From Beijerinckiaceae bacterium (GTDB lineage Bacteria; Pseudomonadota; Alphaproteobacteria; Rhizobiales; Beijerinckiaceae), in the NCBI GenBank assembly GCA_025459195.1, contig JALORF010000003.1:1-47693 (forward strand): a DNA stretch of 47,693 nt. Direction: 5' to 3'. A program made the position numbers and the translations under genes. Below, piece after piece: positions 27,035 through 36,178 of the stretch. The notes beneath the pieces were generated by a model. It had not been told where the DNA came from. It ran no database searches and saw only the letters and a program-made list of their open reading frames with translations. How positions within the stretch are numbered: position 1 is the first letter of the stretch; each line of letters starts with the position of its first letter.

Positions 27035-28020
27035 CAGCGCAGACCGACGCGCCGCTGCTCCGCGTCTGCGGCCTCAAGACCTGGTTCCACACCTTTGGCG
27101 GCGTGGTGAAGGCGGTCGATGGCGTCTCGTTCGATCTGTCGCCGGGCGAAATCCTCGGCATCGTCGGCGAGTCAGGCGGCGGCAAGTCGATGGTCGGATT
27201 TTCGATCATGGGGCTGATCGACAAGCCCGGACGGATCGAGGCGGGCGAGATCATCTTCGATGGCCGCAACCTCGTCAGCCTCGACGACAATGCCATGCAA
27301 GCTGTGCGCGGCCGCCAGATCGCGATGATCTTTCAGGATCCGATGACCGCGCTGAACCCGCTCTACACCATCGGCAACCAGCTTGAGGAGATGCTGACGC
27401 TGCACACCGATCTCGGACCGCAGGCGCGCCGGGAGCGCTGCATCGAGATGCTGGCGGAGGTCGGCATCCCGCAGCCGGAGGCGAGGTTGGGAGCCTACCC
27501 GCACCAGTTTTCGGGTGGCATGCGCCAGCGCGTGGTGATCGCCATCGCCATGATTGCCGGCCCGCGCCTGCTGATCGCGGACGAGCCGACCACCGCCCTC
27601 GATGTCACGATCCAGGCGCAACTGCTCAGGCTGATGAAGGCGCAGGTCGAGCAGCGCCGCACCGCACTGATCATGATCACGCATGATCTGGCCGCAGTGT
27701 CGCAGATGGCCGACCGGATCGTGGTGCTGTATTGCGGCCGCGTGGTCGAGATCGGCGCATCCGCCGCGCTGATTGCAGGCCCGCGCCATCCCTACACGCG
27801 CGGACTGCTCGATTCTATCCCCGCCAACCATCAAGGCCGGTCGCGGCTGCCGCAGATCCCGGGAACCGTGCCCGACATCCGCAAGCTGCCGCCCGGCTGC
27901 AGCTTCGCGCCGCGCTGCCCGCGCGCAGCCGAGCGCTGCCGCTCCGAAATCCCGGAGTTGACAGCCGCGCCGGCCGGGGGCGCCTTCGCCTGCCATTTCC
28001 CGCTGGAGGCCGCCCCATGA
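27031..28020 (+). CDS. ABC transporter ATP-binding protein, DppD-like
   Basis: A 329-residue ATPase with Walker [10 protein letters not shown], a [11 protein letters not shown]-loop region, signature FSGGMRQR, Walker [13 protein letters not shown] and H-loop MITHDL. The C-terminal oligopeptide-type extension contains a Cys-rich motif ([15 protein letters not shown]), which in some relatives binds an iron-sulfur cluster. ATG 27031 overlaps the DppC stop, so the longer ORF start is rejected. It works as a heterodimer with the DppF-like subunit. Confidence 0.93.
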   Translation: MTAQTDAPLLRVCGLKTWFHTFGGVVKAVDGVSFDLSPGEILGIVGESGGGKSMVGFSIMGLIDKPGRIEAGEIIFDGRNLVSLDDNAMQAVRGRQIAMIFQDPMTALNPLYTIGNQLEEMLTLHTDLGPQARRERCIEMLAEVGIPQPEARLGAYPHQFSGGMRQRVVIAIAMIAGPRLLIADEPTTALDVTIQAQLLRLMKAQVEQRRTALIMITHDLAAVSQMADRIVVLYCGRVVEIGASAALIAGPRHPYTRGLLDSIPANHQGRSRLPQIPGTVPDIRKLPPGCSFAPRCPRAAERCRSEIPELTAAPAGGAFACHFPLEAAP

Positions 28021-29063
28021 GCGAGGAGCCGCTGCTGCGCGTGGACGGACTTGAACAGCGCTTTGATGCCTCGGGCAGCCTGTTTGACCGGCTGCGCTTC
28101 GAAAATGGCCGCATCAGCGCCCCGCGCCGCATCGTGCATGCGGTGAACGGCGTCAGCCTGACCATCGCGCGCGGCGAGGTGCTCGGCCTTGTCGGCGAGA
28201 GCGGCTGCGGCAAGTCCTCGCTCGCCAAGACCATCATCAAGCTGCACGAGCCGACTGCCGGGCGGATCATGCTCGAAGGCGAGGACATCACCGGATACGG
28301 CTTCCAGCGCATGCAGCCGGTGCGCCGCAAGATGCAGATGATCTTCCAGGACCCCTATGCCTCGCTCAACCCGCGCCAGCAGGTCAGCGACATCGTGGTC
28401 GAGCCATGGCGTGAGGTCGCCGGCGGAACCTCCGGTGATGCCCATGAGCGCGCCATGCAATTGCTGGCCAAGGTCGGGCTCGGGGCTGAACATGCCGCGC
28501 GCTATCCGCACCAGTTCTCGGGCGGCCAGCGGCAGCGCATCGGCATTGCCAGGGCGCTGTCGGTCAACCCGGATCTGATCATCGCCGACGAGCCGGTTTC
28601 GGCTCTGGATGTCTCGATCCAGGCGCAGATCCTCAACCTGATGCTGGATCTGAAGGACGATTTCGGCTTCTCCTACCTGTTCATCACCCATGATCTCTCC
28701 GTGGTGCGCTTCATCAGCGACCGCATTGGCGTGATGTATCTCGGTTTCATGGTCGAGACCGGCCCGCGCGACGCGATCTTCGACAATCCGCGCCATCCCT
28801 ACACGCAGGCGCTGCTCAAGGCCGCGCCGCGCATTGGCCAGCCATTGCCGCCGGCGGCAGAGCAACTCACCGGCGAGGTGCCGAGCGCCTTCGTTCTGCC
28901 GCAGGGCTGCGCCTTCCGCACACGCTGCCCGCTTGCCCATGCGCGCTGCGCCACGGAGCGGCCGGCGCTGAAGCACATCGGCGCCGGCCAGTCCGTCGCC
29001 TGCCACCTGCACGAGGCCGACGAGACGCCGCTGCCCGCTGCCGCGCTGTCCGCCGCTGCCTGA
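28017..29063 (+). CDS. ABC transporter ATP-binding protein, DppF-like
   Basis: A 348-residue partner ATPase. It has Walker A GESGCGKSS, Q-loop QDPYASLNPR, signature FSGGQRQR, Walker B LIIADEPVSALD, H-loop FITHDLSVV and a C-terminal Cys cluster (GCAFRTRCPLAHARC). An insertion near residues 25-40 (FDRLRFENGRISAPRR) is seen in many DppF/OppF proteins. ATG 28017 overlaps the DppD stop (ATGA). Confidence 0.93.
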   Translation: MSEEPLLRVDGLEQRFDASGSLFDRLRFENGRISAPRRIVHAVNGVSLTIARGEVLGLVGESGCGKSSLAKTIIKLHEPTAGRIMLEGEDITGYGFQRMQPVRRKMQMIFQDPYASLNPRQQVSDIVVEPWREVAGGTSGDAHERAMQLLAKVGLGAEHAARYPHQFSGGQRQRIGIARALSVNPDLIIADEPVSALDVSIQAQILNLMLDLKDDFGFSYLFITHDLSVVRFISDRIGVMYLGFMVETGPRDAIFDNPRHPYTQALLKAAPRIGQPLPPAAEQLTGEVPSAFVLPQGCAFRTRCPLAHARCATERPALKHIGAGQSVACHLHEADETPLPAAALSAAA

Positions 29064-29067
29064 ACGG

Positions 29068-30558
29068 ATGCCGCCCATGACCTCGCCCATGCAGTCGCCG
29101 ATGACAACGAACCTCACCATCACCCAACCGCGCGCCGTGCTCGATGATCCGCATGCCTGCACCGACTCCAGTGACGTGTTGAGTGTCTTCAGCGCTCTGT
29201 TCGAGGGCCTGGTCAGGCGCAGTGACGCTGGCTATCAGCCGGCCCTGGCGACGCACTGGTCAATGTCCGAGGATGCCCGGACCAGCAGCTTCACCCTACG
29301 TGATGGCGTCCGCTTCCATGATGGCGAGCCGTGCGATGCGGAGGCCGTGAAGCACTGCCTGGAACGCATGGCGCGGCCCGACATGGGTGCGACACTCGGC
29401 GCGCCGGGTGTCTACGCGCAGTATCTGGCCGGCATGACCTTCGAGATCGTCGACGGCAGGCGGCTGAAGCTCACCACGGTCGAGCCGCTCGCCGACATTC
29501 TCGACATCCTGCATGTCGGTCACATCGTGTCGCCGCGTGCCCTGGCCGCAGCCGGTGACGACCTGGCGAAACGAGCGGTTGGCACAGGCCCTTACCGGCT
29601 GGAGCGCTGGCGCGATGGCGAGGAGGTCGGTGTCAGCGCCAACATGGCCTATCATGGGCGCAGGCCCGCCTTCGCCACCATCAACTGGCGGCGCGGGGCC
29701 AGCGCGGCAGAGCGGCTCTCGCTGCTGCGGGACGGCCACGCACAGGTCGCGAACGGCCTTGACCATGGGCAGGCCGCTGTCCTCGACCGGCAACGCTTCA
29801 CCACCCTCGATTATCTGAGCCCGGTGGCGCTGATCCTGATGTTCAATGCCGCGCGAGGACCGGGCGCTGACCCGCGCGTGCGCCGCGCGCTCAACCTCGG
29901 CATCGACCGCATGGGGCTGGTGCGCGATGTGCTGGGCGGCGCGGGCCAGCCGCTGCATGGCTATGTCAGCCCCGTCCACGACGGAGCGGATCCCGATGCG
30001 CCTGGCTTTGCGCATGACCTCGCCATGGCCGGGCAGTTGTTGCGCGAGGCAGGATATGGAACCGGGCTGGAACTCAACCTCTATTGCCCGACGCGCCTGC
30101 CGGACGAGGCGCAGATGCTTGCCGCTGCACTGGAGCGGCAGCTTGCGCCCATCGGTGTCAGCTTCCGCATCCATCTGGAGCCGGACCGGGTGCATTACGC
30201 CAACCAGGTCAGGCTGAAGCAGATTCACGACATCTGCGTGTTCGACTCCAGTCCGATGAGCTGCTTCCGCGTGCTGCATGAGAAAGTCGATTCGCGCGTC
30301 AGGGGATCGTGGTGGGAAGGCTATGCCAACCCCGAGGCCGAAGCGCTGATGGACCGCGCCCGCCGGACTGTGGACGAAGGCCCGCGACGTGCCATCCAGC
30401 GGCAAATCTACCGTCTGCTGCAGGCCGACCCGCCATGGCTCTACGTCTATAACCATCGCCGCATGGTGGGCCTCGCTGGCCGCCATCCGGCCTTTGTCAT
30501 GCCCCGCGATGGTGTTCTCAACGTCAGGGCTCTCGCGCCGCCGTCCGAGCCGGCATGA
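29068..30558 (+). CDS. Family-5 substrate-binding-like protein without a signal peptide
   Basis: This 496-residue protein is plainly a family-5 solute-binding homologue: LVRRSDAGYQPALATHWSMS, FTLRDGVRFHDGEPCDAEAV, GTGPYRLERW, YANPEAEALMDRAR. It begins directly with the mature fold; residues 1-30 contain no hydrophobic leader, lipobox or twin arginine. No upstream extension is possible, since the DppF stop lies only 4 bases before the ATG. Later ATGs (29077, 29089, 29101) also give no leader. It is either a cytoplasmic binding or sensor protein or one that lost export. It is the second binding protein of this operon and differs clearly from the first. Confidence 0.85.
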   Translation: MPPMTSPMQSPMTTNLTITQPRAVLDDPHACTDSSDVLSVFSALFEGLVRRSDAGYQPALATHWSMSEDARTSSFTLRDGVRFHDGEPCDAEAVKHCLERMARPDMGATLGAPGVYAQYLAGMTFEIVDGRRLKLTTVEPLADILDILHVGHIVSPRALAAAGDDLAKRAVGTGPYRLERWRDGEEVGVSANMAYHGRRPAFATINWRRGASAAERLSLLRDGHAQVANGLDHGQAAVLDRQRFTTLDYLSPVALILMFNAARGPGADPRVRRALNLGIDRMGLVRDVLGGAGQPLHGYVSPVHDGADPDAPGFAHDLAMAGQLLREAGYGTGLELNLYCPTRLPDEAQMLAAALERQLAPIGVSFRIHLEPDRVHYANQVRLKQIHDICVFDSSPMSCFRVLHEKVDSRVRGSWWEGYANPEAEALMDRARRTVDEGPRRAIQRQIYRLLQADPPWLYVYNHRRMVGLAGRHPAFVMPRDGVLNVRALAPPSEPA

Positions 30559-30723
30559 TGCTGGCCGGCATGTGAGGGGGCAGCCTTCGGAGCCGATCAG
30601 GGATACCTGGCGTGCCTGTTCAAAGCGCTCCGCGTTCCGTGCGCAGGTTTGTTCTGGATGCCGTTGGAACATGATGGCCGTCAGCCGGATGACAGACGCG
30701 CTGCCGCCGTGCCAAGCTGAAGC

Positions 30724-31623
30724 ATGCGTATCGACGTTCTTGGTTTGCAGGCCTTTGTCAGCATTGCCGAACGCGGCAGTTTCCATGGTGCCGCCACACA
30801 CCTGAACCTGTCGCAGACAGCGCTCAGTCATCGTATCCGCAAGCTGGAGGATTCGCTTGCGACGACATTGTTTGAAAGGACGACACGGCAAGTCATGCTG
30901 ACGCCGGCGGGCGCAGCCTTGCTGCCACGCGCGACGAAGATATTCGCCGATCTGGGTGAAGCGATCAGCGAAGTGCGTGGAACCAGCACATCCGTTCAGG
31001 AGCCCATCGTTCTTGGATGTCTGCCCACGATTGCCATGCAGGTCCTGCCGCGGGCCATGCAGGAATTCAAGGCCGACCACCCTGATGTGATGGTGAAGGT
31101 CCATGACAGTTCCGCCACGGAGATCGCAGCGCGCGTTCTGGCCGGAGAGGCTGAATTCGGCGTCACCGTTGCCACTGCCGGGCGTTGGGACCTTGACATG
31201 GTCGCCATTGCCAAGGAGCCATTTGTGCTGGTCTGCCATCGCTCGCTCCCGGCGGCTGCGCACCCTGTGCTGACCTGGGCACAGCTTCAGGACATGCCGC
31301 TGGTCAGGATCAGCGCGGAAACCGGCAACCGCATCCTGATCGACGATGCCCTTGGAGCACGGCGTGAGACGATGCGCTGGCAATACGAGGTGCAGCGCGT
31401 CACGTCTGCCGTCAGCCTTGTCCGGTCGGGGATTGGCGCGGCGATCGTGCCGCAATTGGCGTTCGATGTCATCGAAGCCGATGATATTGTCGCCATCCCG
31501 CTGCGCTCGCCGGCCGTGTCGCGCACGCTTGTCCTGGTCACACGCAAGGGTGCGCCGCTGCGCCAGGCCACCAGCGCCCTGCTCAAGCTGCTGACCGCGC
31601 ATCTGAAGGCGCGCTTCGGCTGA
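30724..31623 (+). CDS. LysR family transcriptional regulator
   Basis: A 299-residue LTTR. The N-terminal winged helix-turn-helix (LQAFVSIAERGSFHGAATHLNLSQ, residues 7-65) is followed by a two-lobed effector domain (about 92-295), with IVLGCLPTIAMQVLPRAMQEF and SLVRSGIGAAIVP. It lies directly upstream of, and in the same direction as, the oxalomesaconate-pathway operon, with 119 bases between that contain an inverted repeat. Galactose-style naming is misleading; gallate and protocatechuate operons often carry LysR regulators. It likely activates that operon in response to a pathway compound. Confidence 0.88.
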   Translation: MRIDVLGLQAFVSIAERGSFHGAATHLNLSQTALSHRIRKLEDSLATTLFERTTRQVMLTPAGAALLPRATKIFADLGEAISEVRGTSTSVQEPIVLGCLPTIAMQVLPRAMQEFKADHPDVMVKVHDSSATEIAARVLAGEAEFGVTVATAGRWDLDMVAIAKEPFVLVCHRSLPAAAHPVLTWAQLQDMPLVRISAETGNRILIDDALGARRETMRWQYEVQRVTSAVSLVRSGIGAAIVPQLAFDVIEADDIVAIPLRSPAVSRTLVLVTRKGAPLRQATSALLKLLTAHLKARFG

Positions 31624-31663
31624 AGGCCGGGTCCCCGGCTGCCCATCGCAAGATGCATTCAGT

Positions 31664-31695
31664 TCATCAATAGCACCAAAATGCTCATTTGATGA
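31664..31695. promoter_or_regulatory. Inverted repeat TCATCAA-N18-TTGATGA in front of the catabolic operon
   Basis: A perfect 7-bp inverted repeat lies 48-79 bases upstream of the first operon gene, just after the LysR gene, in AT-richer DNA. The arrangement suits a LysR operator near a -35 region. A loose hairpin ending the LysR transcript is less likely with an 18-base loop and no T-run. Confidence 0.5.
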
Positions 31696-31742
31696 CATAA
31701 TCGACGGCGGCGTATCGTTGGATCGTTCAACGGACCTCGCCC

Positions 31743-32576
31743 ATGTCGCATCTCAATGCCCGGCATATCGCCTTCATCGGCTTCGGCGAAGTCGGCCAGA
31801 CCTTTGCGCGCGCATTGCTGTCCAGGCCCGACGTGATCGTGGCCGCTCATGACAGGTTCTTTGGTAAGCCGGCCGGGATGCGCCTGATGGAGCAGGCACA
31901 AGCGTTGGGTGTCGCGGTCTGTGCCTCGGCGCCTCTTGCTGCGCGGGAGGCAGGCATCGTCATCAGCGCGGTGACAGCGTCGGAAGCGGAAGGTGTCGCG
32001 CGTGAGGCTGGCCGCTATCTGCGGGCAGGGCAGATCTTCCTCGATGTCAACTCGGCCGCGCCAGCCACCAAGCAGCGGGCGGCTTTGCATGTCGAAGCGG
32101 CTGGCGCGCACTATGTCGAGGCAGCCGTGATGGCGCCCGTCCTGAAGCCTGGGCTTGCAGTGCCCATCCTCGCGGGAGGGCCGCATGCGGCCGAGGCATC
32201 TGTTTTGCTCAACGCGCTCGGCATGAACATCACGCCCGTTGCTGAGGCGTATGGCGTCGCCTCCGCCATCAAACTGTGCCGCAGCATCATGATCAAGGGC
32301 ATCGAGGCATTGATGCTCGACTGCGCGACGGCGTCTGCCCGTTGGGGCGTCACGCAGGATGTTTTCGACAGTCTGACCCGGACTTTCCCCTCAATCGATT
32401 TCCACAGCCTCGCGCGCGACATGACAGAACGCGTCGCCACCCATGGTGTCCGCCGCGCAGCAGAGATGCTGGAAGCCGGCGAAATGCTGGGTGCGCTGGG
32501 CCTTGATCCTGACCTCGCCAATGCCGTGGCTGCGGCACAACTGCGCGGAGCGCGCATCTCGCAAAGGACACCTTGA
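31743..32576 (+). CDS. DUF1932 NAD(P)-dependent dehydrogenase (6PGDH-like)
   Basis: A 277-residue protein with an N-terminal Rossmann motif (IAFIGFGEVGQTFARAL), the DVNSAAPATKQ segment and a helical C-terminal DUF1932 domain (KLCRSIMIKGIEALMLD, with the catalytic-type Lys). The fold is that of beta-hydroxyacid dehydrogenases, which oxidise hydroxy acids or reduce the matching oxo acids with NAD(P). It starts the operon. Its natural substrate is unknown; position suggests a hydroxylated or aldol-type acid near the oxalomesaconate steps. It is not of the Gfo/Idh/MocA type used by LigC. Confidence 0.85.
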   Translation: MSHLNARHIAFIGFGEVGQTFARALLSRPDVIVAAHDRFFGKPAGMRLMEQAQALGVAVCASAPLAAREAGIVISAVTASEAEGVAREAGRYLRAGQIFLDVNSAAPATKQRAALHVEAAGAHYVEAAVMAPVLKPGLAVPILAGGPHAAEASVLLNALGMNITPVAEAYGVASAIKLCRSIMIKGIEALMLDCATASARWGVTQDVFDSLTRTFPSIDFHSLARDMTERVATHGVRRAAEMLEAGEMLGALGLDPDLANAVAAAQLRGARISQRTP

Positions 32577-32578
32577 GC

Positions 32579-33571
32579 ATGACACGGTTCCCCACCCGTC
32601 GCGCGGTGTGCGCAGGGCTGTTTGCCTCCTCCGCCGTCGCGGCCCCTGCCATCACGAGGGCACAGGGCGCATGGCCCACGCAAGTCATCCGCCTCGTCGT
32701 GCCGTTCACGCCGGGCGGCAGCACCGATCTGCTGGCAAGGCTGCTTGCTGATCGGCTGTCGCGCAGCATCGAAGGGCGTGGCTTCGTGATCGAGAACCGG
32801 GCCGGGGCCGGCGGCTCCATTGCGGCGGGGCAAGTGGCCCGCGCCGATGCCGACGGGCACACGCTGATGATGGGCCACATCGGCACGCTCGCCTTCAACC
32901 CGTCGCTCTACGCCAATCTGAGCTATGATCCGGTGCGTGATTTCCAGCCGGTGGCGCTGGTTGCGTCAGTGCCCAACATCCTCGCCATCAACCCGAAGGT
33001 GCCGGCCCGGAACGTGGCGGAATTCATAGCCTATGCAAAGGCCAACCCGGGCGTGCTCAACTATGCGTCCGGTGGATTGGGCAGCGCGGCGCACATTGCC
33101 GGCGCCTATCTTTGCAGCAAGGGCGGGTTTCAGGCCACGCATGTGCCCTACCGGGGCACGGCACCCGCAGTGAACGACCTTGTTTCGGGAGCGGTCCAGT
33201 TCACGCTGACGGGCGGTCCTGCGCTGCTGCCTCTTGCGGCAGGCGGCCAGTTGCGCGCCCTCGGCGTGGCCAGCACGGCTCGCGTGCCGTTTGCACCCAA
33301 CCTGCCCACCATTGCGGAAAGCGGGTTGCCGGGTTTCGAAGCGGTGCAGTGGTATGGCATCGTGGCTCCCGCCCGGACGCCGGCAGCAATCGTTGACCGG
33401 CTCAACCGCGAGATCAATGCGCTGCTGGAAACGCCGGACTTCAAGGCAACCCTCGACAAGGATGGAGCGATTGCGCTCAAGGGCACGCCGGACGATTTCA
33501 GCCGGCTGATCGCCAGTGAAATCACGCTCTGGCGCGACATCATCCGCCAGTCCGGCATCACGGCGGGCTGA
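32579..33571 (+). CDS. TctC/Bug-type tripartite tricarboxylate binding protein
   Basis: This exported binding protein (330 residues) has a leader with paired Arg (PTRRAVCAGLFASSAVAAP) and TctC signature segments VIRLVVPFTPGGSTDLLAR, VENRAGAGG-like IENRAGAGGSIAA, HVPYRGTAPAVNDLVSG and AVQWYGIVAPARTP. These proteins bind carboxylic or aromatic acids. No TctA or TctB membrane gene accompanies it, so it is an orphan, common in Bug-rich bacteria. The ORF-track start is TTG 32573; I prefer ATG 32579, which has AAAGGA at suitable spacing. A similar orphan is known near pmd genes of Comamonas. Confidence 0.88.
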   Translation: MTRFPTRRAVCAGLFASSAVAAPAITRAQGAWPTQVIRLVVPFTPGGSTDLLARLLADRLSRSIEGRGFVIENRAGAGGSIAAGQVARADADGHTLMMGHIGTLAFNPSLYANLSYDPVRDFQPVALVASVPNILAINPKVPARNVAEFIAYAKANPGVLNYASGGLGSAAHIAGAYLCSKGGFQATHVPYRGTAPAVNDLVSGAVQFTLTGGPALLPLAAGGQLRALGVASTARVPFAPNLPTIAESGLPGFEAVQWYGIVAPARTPAAIVDRLNREINALLETPDFKATLDKDGAIALKGTPDDFSRLIASEITLWRDIIRQSGITAG

Positions 33572-33573
33572 GG

Positions 33574-34686
33574 ATGTCCGATACCGCCATTCGCTGCATG
33601 CTGATCCGCGGCGGCACCTCGAAAGGCGTCTATCTGCTTGCCGAGGATTTGCCATCCGACCCTGCTGCGCGGGATGCCTTGCTGCTGGCGCTGATGGGCT
33701 CGCCCGACCGGCGGCAGATCGATGGGCTCGGCGGCGGGCATCCGCTGACCAGCAAGGTGGCCATCGTCTCGCGCTCGGTCCTGCCCGGCTGCGACATCGA
33801 CTTCCTGTTTGCACAGATCGGTATCGACTGCGGCACCGTCGATACGACACCCAATTGCGGCAACATCCTCGCAGGCATCGGCCCCTTTGCCCTGGCACGA
33901 GGGCTCGTCAAAGCAACTGGCGCGCAGACCACCATCCGCGTCCGCACGCTCAACACCGGCACCATTGCCGACCTCACACTCGAGACGCCCGATGGTCAGG
34001 CTGCAACGGACGGACAGACCAGGATTGATGGCGTTCCAGGCACAGCGGCGCCGATCAGGATCGCCTTTCTGGACACCGAAGGGTCGGTTTGCGGGGCCTT
34101 GCTGCCGACCGGACGCATCGTGGATGTGGTGGACGGTGTTCCCTGCACCCTGATCGACAACGGCATGCCCGTGATCGTTCTGCGTGCAAGCGACGTCGGC
34201 CGCACCGGCCATGAGCCGCATGATGTGCTTGACCGGGACAGCGCCCTGAAGGCGCGCCTGGAGGCGATACGCCTCGCCGCCGGGCCGCTGATGAACCTTG
34301 GTGACGTTGCAGGCAAGGCGATCCCCAAGATCGCGTTGGTGGCCGAGCCCCGCGCCGGTGGCAACATCGGCACGCGCAGCTTCATTCCCCATGCCTGCCA
34401 CGCCGCCATCGGCGTGTTTGCAGCCGTGTCGGTCGCGACAGCCGCCGTGCTGCCCGGCTCGCCCGCAGCAGCAGTCGCGCGGATCGGCCAGGGCCGCAAC
34501 CGCACGATCTCCGTCGAGCATCCGAGCGGTGAATTCTCGGTGGCGCTGACGATCGGCGGCACCGCAGCCGATCCCGTGGTCGAACGGGCCGGTCTCGTGC
34601 GCACCGCACGCATTGTGATGGATGGAACCGCCTTCGTGCCCACGAGCCGGCTCGCCTTGCCGGCTCTGGCCGAAGCCATGACCTGA
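33574..34686 (+). CDS. galD: 4-oxalomesaconate tautomerase-like protein (GalD/PmdU/PrpF family)
   Basis: The 370-residue protein starts with the family signature MLIRGGTSKGVYLLAEDLP and has GLGGGHPLTSKVAIV, NCGNILAGIGPFAL and the C-terminal PSGEFSVAL. PrpF-type isomerases shift a double bond in tricarboxylate substrates; the GalD/LigU/PmdU members convert keto and enol or double-bond isomers of 4-oxalomesaconate. The GalB- and GalC-like genes directly downstream strongly support this branch over the PrpF methylaconitate role. The gap to the preceding gene is 2 bases. The symbol follows the Pseudomonas gallate genes and is by similarity. Confidence 0.85.
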   Translation: MSDTAIRCMLIRGGTSKGVYLLAEDLPSDPAARDALLLALMGSPDRRQIDGLGGGHPLTSKVAIVSRSVLPGCDIDFLFAQIGIDCGTVDTTPNCGNILAGIGPFALARGLVKATGAQTTIRVRTLNTGTIADLTLETPDGQAATDGQTRIDGVPGTAAPIRIAFLDTEGSVCGALLPTGRIVDVVDGVPCTLIDNGMPVIVLRASDVGRTGHEPHDVLDRDSALKARLEAIRLAAGPLMNLGDVAGKAIPKIALVAEPRAGGNIGTRSFIPHACHAAIGVFAAVSVATAAVLPGSPAAAVARIGQGRNRTISVEHPSGEFSVALTIGGTAADPVVERAGLVRTARIVMDGTAFVPTSRLALPALAEAMT

Positions 34687-34700
34687 ATGAAGGACAACCG

Positions 34701-35423
34701 ATGCCCAGCGACAAGACAGGCCTCGTCATCACCGCCCATCCGGGCGACTTCGTCTGGAGGGCAGGGGGTGCCATCGCCCTGCACGCCAGCCGTGGCATGC
34801 GCGTCGTCATCCTGTGCCTCTCTTATGGCGAGCGCGGCGAGAGCCAGTTTGCCTGGAAGCAGCCTGGCGTGACGATGGCGGACGTGAAGGCGCAGCGCCG
34901 CGACGAGGCCGAACGCGCGGCAGCCATCCTCGGTGCCGAGATCGAGTTCATGGATGCGGGCGATTATCCGCTGCGCACCACCGACGCGATGCTGGACCGG
35001 GCCATCGACATCTTTCATGCCATCAACCCGTCCTTCGTGCTGAGCCACAGCCTCGAAGACCCCTACAATGTCGATCATCCCGAGGCGACGCGGTTTGCCC
35101 AGACGGCGCGCATCATCGCCCAGGCGGCGGGCCACAAGCCTGATCCGGCGCGCAGCTATGCCGCGCCACCGATGTTCCTGTTCGAGCCCCACCAGCCCGA
35201 ACAGTGCGGCTTCAAGCCCAATGTGATCCTCAACATCGATGATGTCTGGGAAACCAAGCGCAAGGCCTTCGAGGTGCTGGGCGCCCAAAAGCACCTGTGG
35301 GAATACTACACCCGCGTGGCGCTGAACCGCGGCGTTCAGGGCGGGCGCAATTCCGGTCGCGCCATGACCTATGGCGAGGCCTACCAGCGGCTGTTCCCCG
35401 AAGCGCTGGAGAGCCTGGCATGA
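34701..35423 (+). CDS. galB: 4-oxalomesaconate hydratase-like protein (GalB, PIG-L family)
   Basis: A 240-residue protein of the PIG-L/LmbE deacetylase fold with [31 protein letters not shown] and the Zn-type segment [16 protein letters not shown]. GalB hydrates 4-oxalomesaconate to 4-carboxy-4-hydroxy-2-oxoadipate (CHA); it is unrelated to LigJ, which does the same step elsewhere. The usual deacetylase AHPDD is AHPGD here, as expected of a member that does not deacetylate. AAGGA lies before ATG 34701. The stop overlaps the GalC-like start (ATGA), so the two enzymes are coupled. Confidence 0.88.
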   Translation: MPSDKTGLVITAHPGDFVWRAGGAIALHASRGMRVVILCLSYGERGESQFAWKQPGVTMADVKAQRRDEAERAAAILGAEIEFMDAGDYPLRTTDAMLDRAIDIFHAINPSFVLSHSLEDPYNVDHPEATRFAQTARIIAQAAGHKPDPARSYAAPPMFLFEPHQPEQCGFKPNVILNIDDVWETKRKAFEVLGAQKHLWEYYTRVALNRGVQGGRNSGRAMTYGEAYQRLFPEALESLA

Positions 35424-36112
35424 CCCCGGTCGTCATTCGCGACAAGCGGCGCGCCGCCAGCGCTGACATGGCCACGCTCGGGCGGCTCGGCGTGTCCACC
35501 AGCCACGAAGCCATGGGGCGCAGCGGGCTGATGAAACCCTACATGCGCCCGATCTGGCCGGGCGCACAGATCGCCGGCGGGGCTGTCACCGTGCTGGCCC
35601 AGCCCGGTGACAACTGGATGCTGCATGTTGCCATCGAGCAGGTGCAACCGGGTGATGTGCTGGTGGTGGCCTGCACCGCCGACAACACCGACGGCATGTT
35701 CGGCGATCTGCTTGCCACCTCGCTGATGGCGCGCGGCGGTATCGGGCTGGTGATCGACGCCGGCGTGCGTGACGTGAAGACGCTGACCGCAATGGGATTT
35801 CCGGTCTGGTCGCGGGCGATCTCGGCCAAGGGCACGATCAAGGCCACACTCGGTTCGGTCAACGTGCCGGTGGTGTGCGCCGGCGCGCTGGTCCATCCGG
35901 GCGACGTGATCGTGGCCGATGATGACGGCGTTTGCGTTGTGCCGCGCCGCGCTGCGGCGGCTGTCGCGGCGACCGGCTCCGCGCGGGAGGCGAACGAAGA
36001 GGCCAAGCGCGCCAGGCTCGCCTCGGGAGAGCTTGGCCTCGACATGTACGCCATGCGCGAAGGCCTCGCCCGGGCGGGGCTGACCTATCACGATGCGCCG
36101 GAGAGCGACTGA
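35420..36112 (+). CDS. galC: 4-carboxy-4-hydroxy-2-oxoadipate aldolase / oxaloacetate decarboxylase-like (GalC/LigK/ProA)
   Basis: A 230-residue RraA-family class II aldolase, the length of LigK and ProA enzymes. It has [21 protein letters not shown], the metal/substrate segment [19 protein letters not shown], the Arg-Asp pair [10 protein letters not shown] and [17 protein letters not shown]. It splits CHA into pyruvate and oxaloacetate and decarboxylates oxaloacetate, feeding central metabolism. ATG 35420 overlaps the GalB stop, so the ORF-track start at 35297 is rejected. The C-terminal helix ([21 protein letters not shown]) is typical of the family. Confidence 0.92.
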   Translation: MTPVVIRDKRRAASADMATLGRLGVSTSHEAMGRSGLMKPYMRPIWPGAQIAGGAVTVLAQPGDNWMLHVAIEQVQPGDVLVVACTADNTDGMFGDLLATSLMARGGIGLVIDAGVRDVKTLTAMGFPVWSRAISAKGTIKATLGSVNVPVVCAGALVHPGDVIVADDDGVCVVPRRAAAAVAATGSAREANEEAKRARLASGELGLDMYAMREGLARAGLTYHDAPESD

Positions 36113-36178
36113 AGGAGCACCCCGGCCTCAACCAACCACCGATGCCAGACCAACAAAAAGCAACAGAGGGAGAATGAC

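Noticed and set aside
29296-31698. 800-residue minus-strand ORF
   Set aside because: Antisense to the binding-protein and LysR genes, both with clear motifs; composition is typical of shadow frames.
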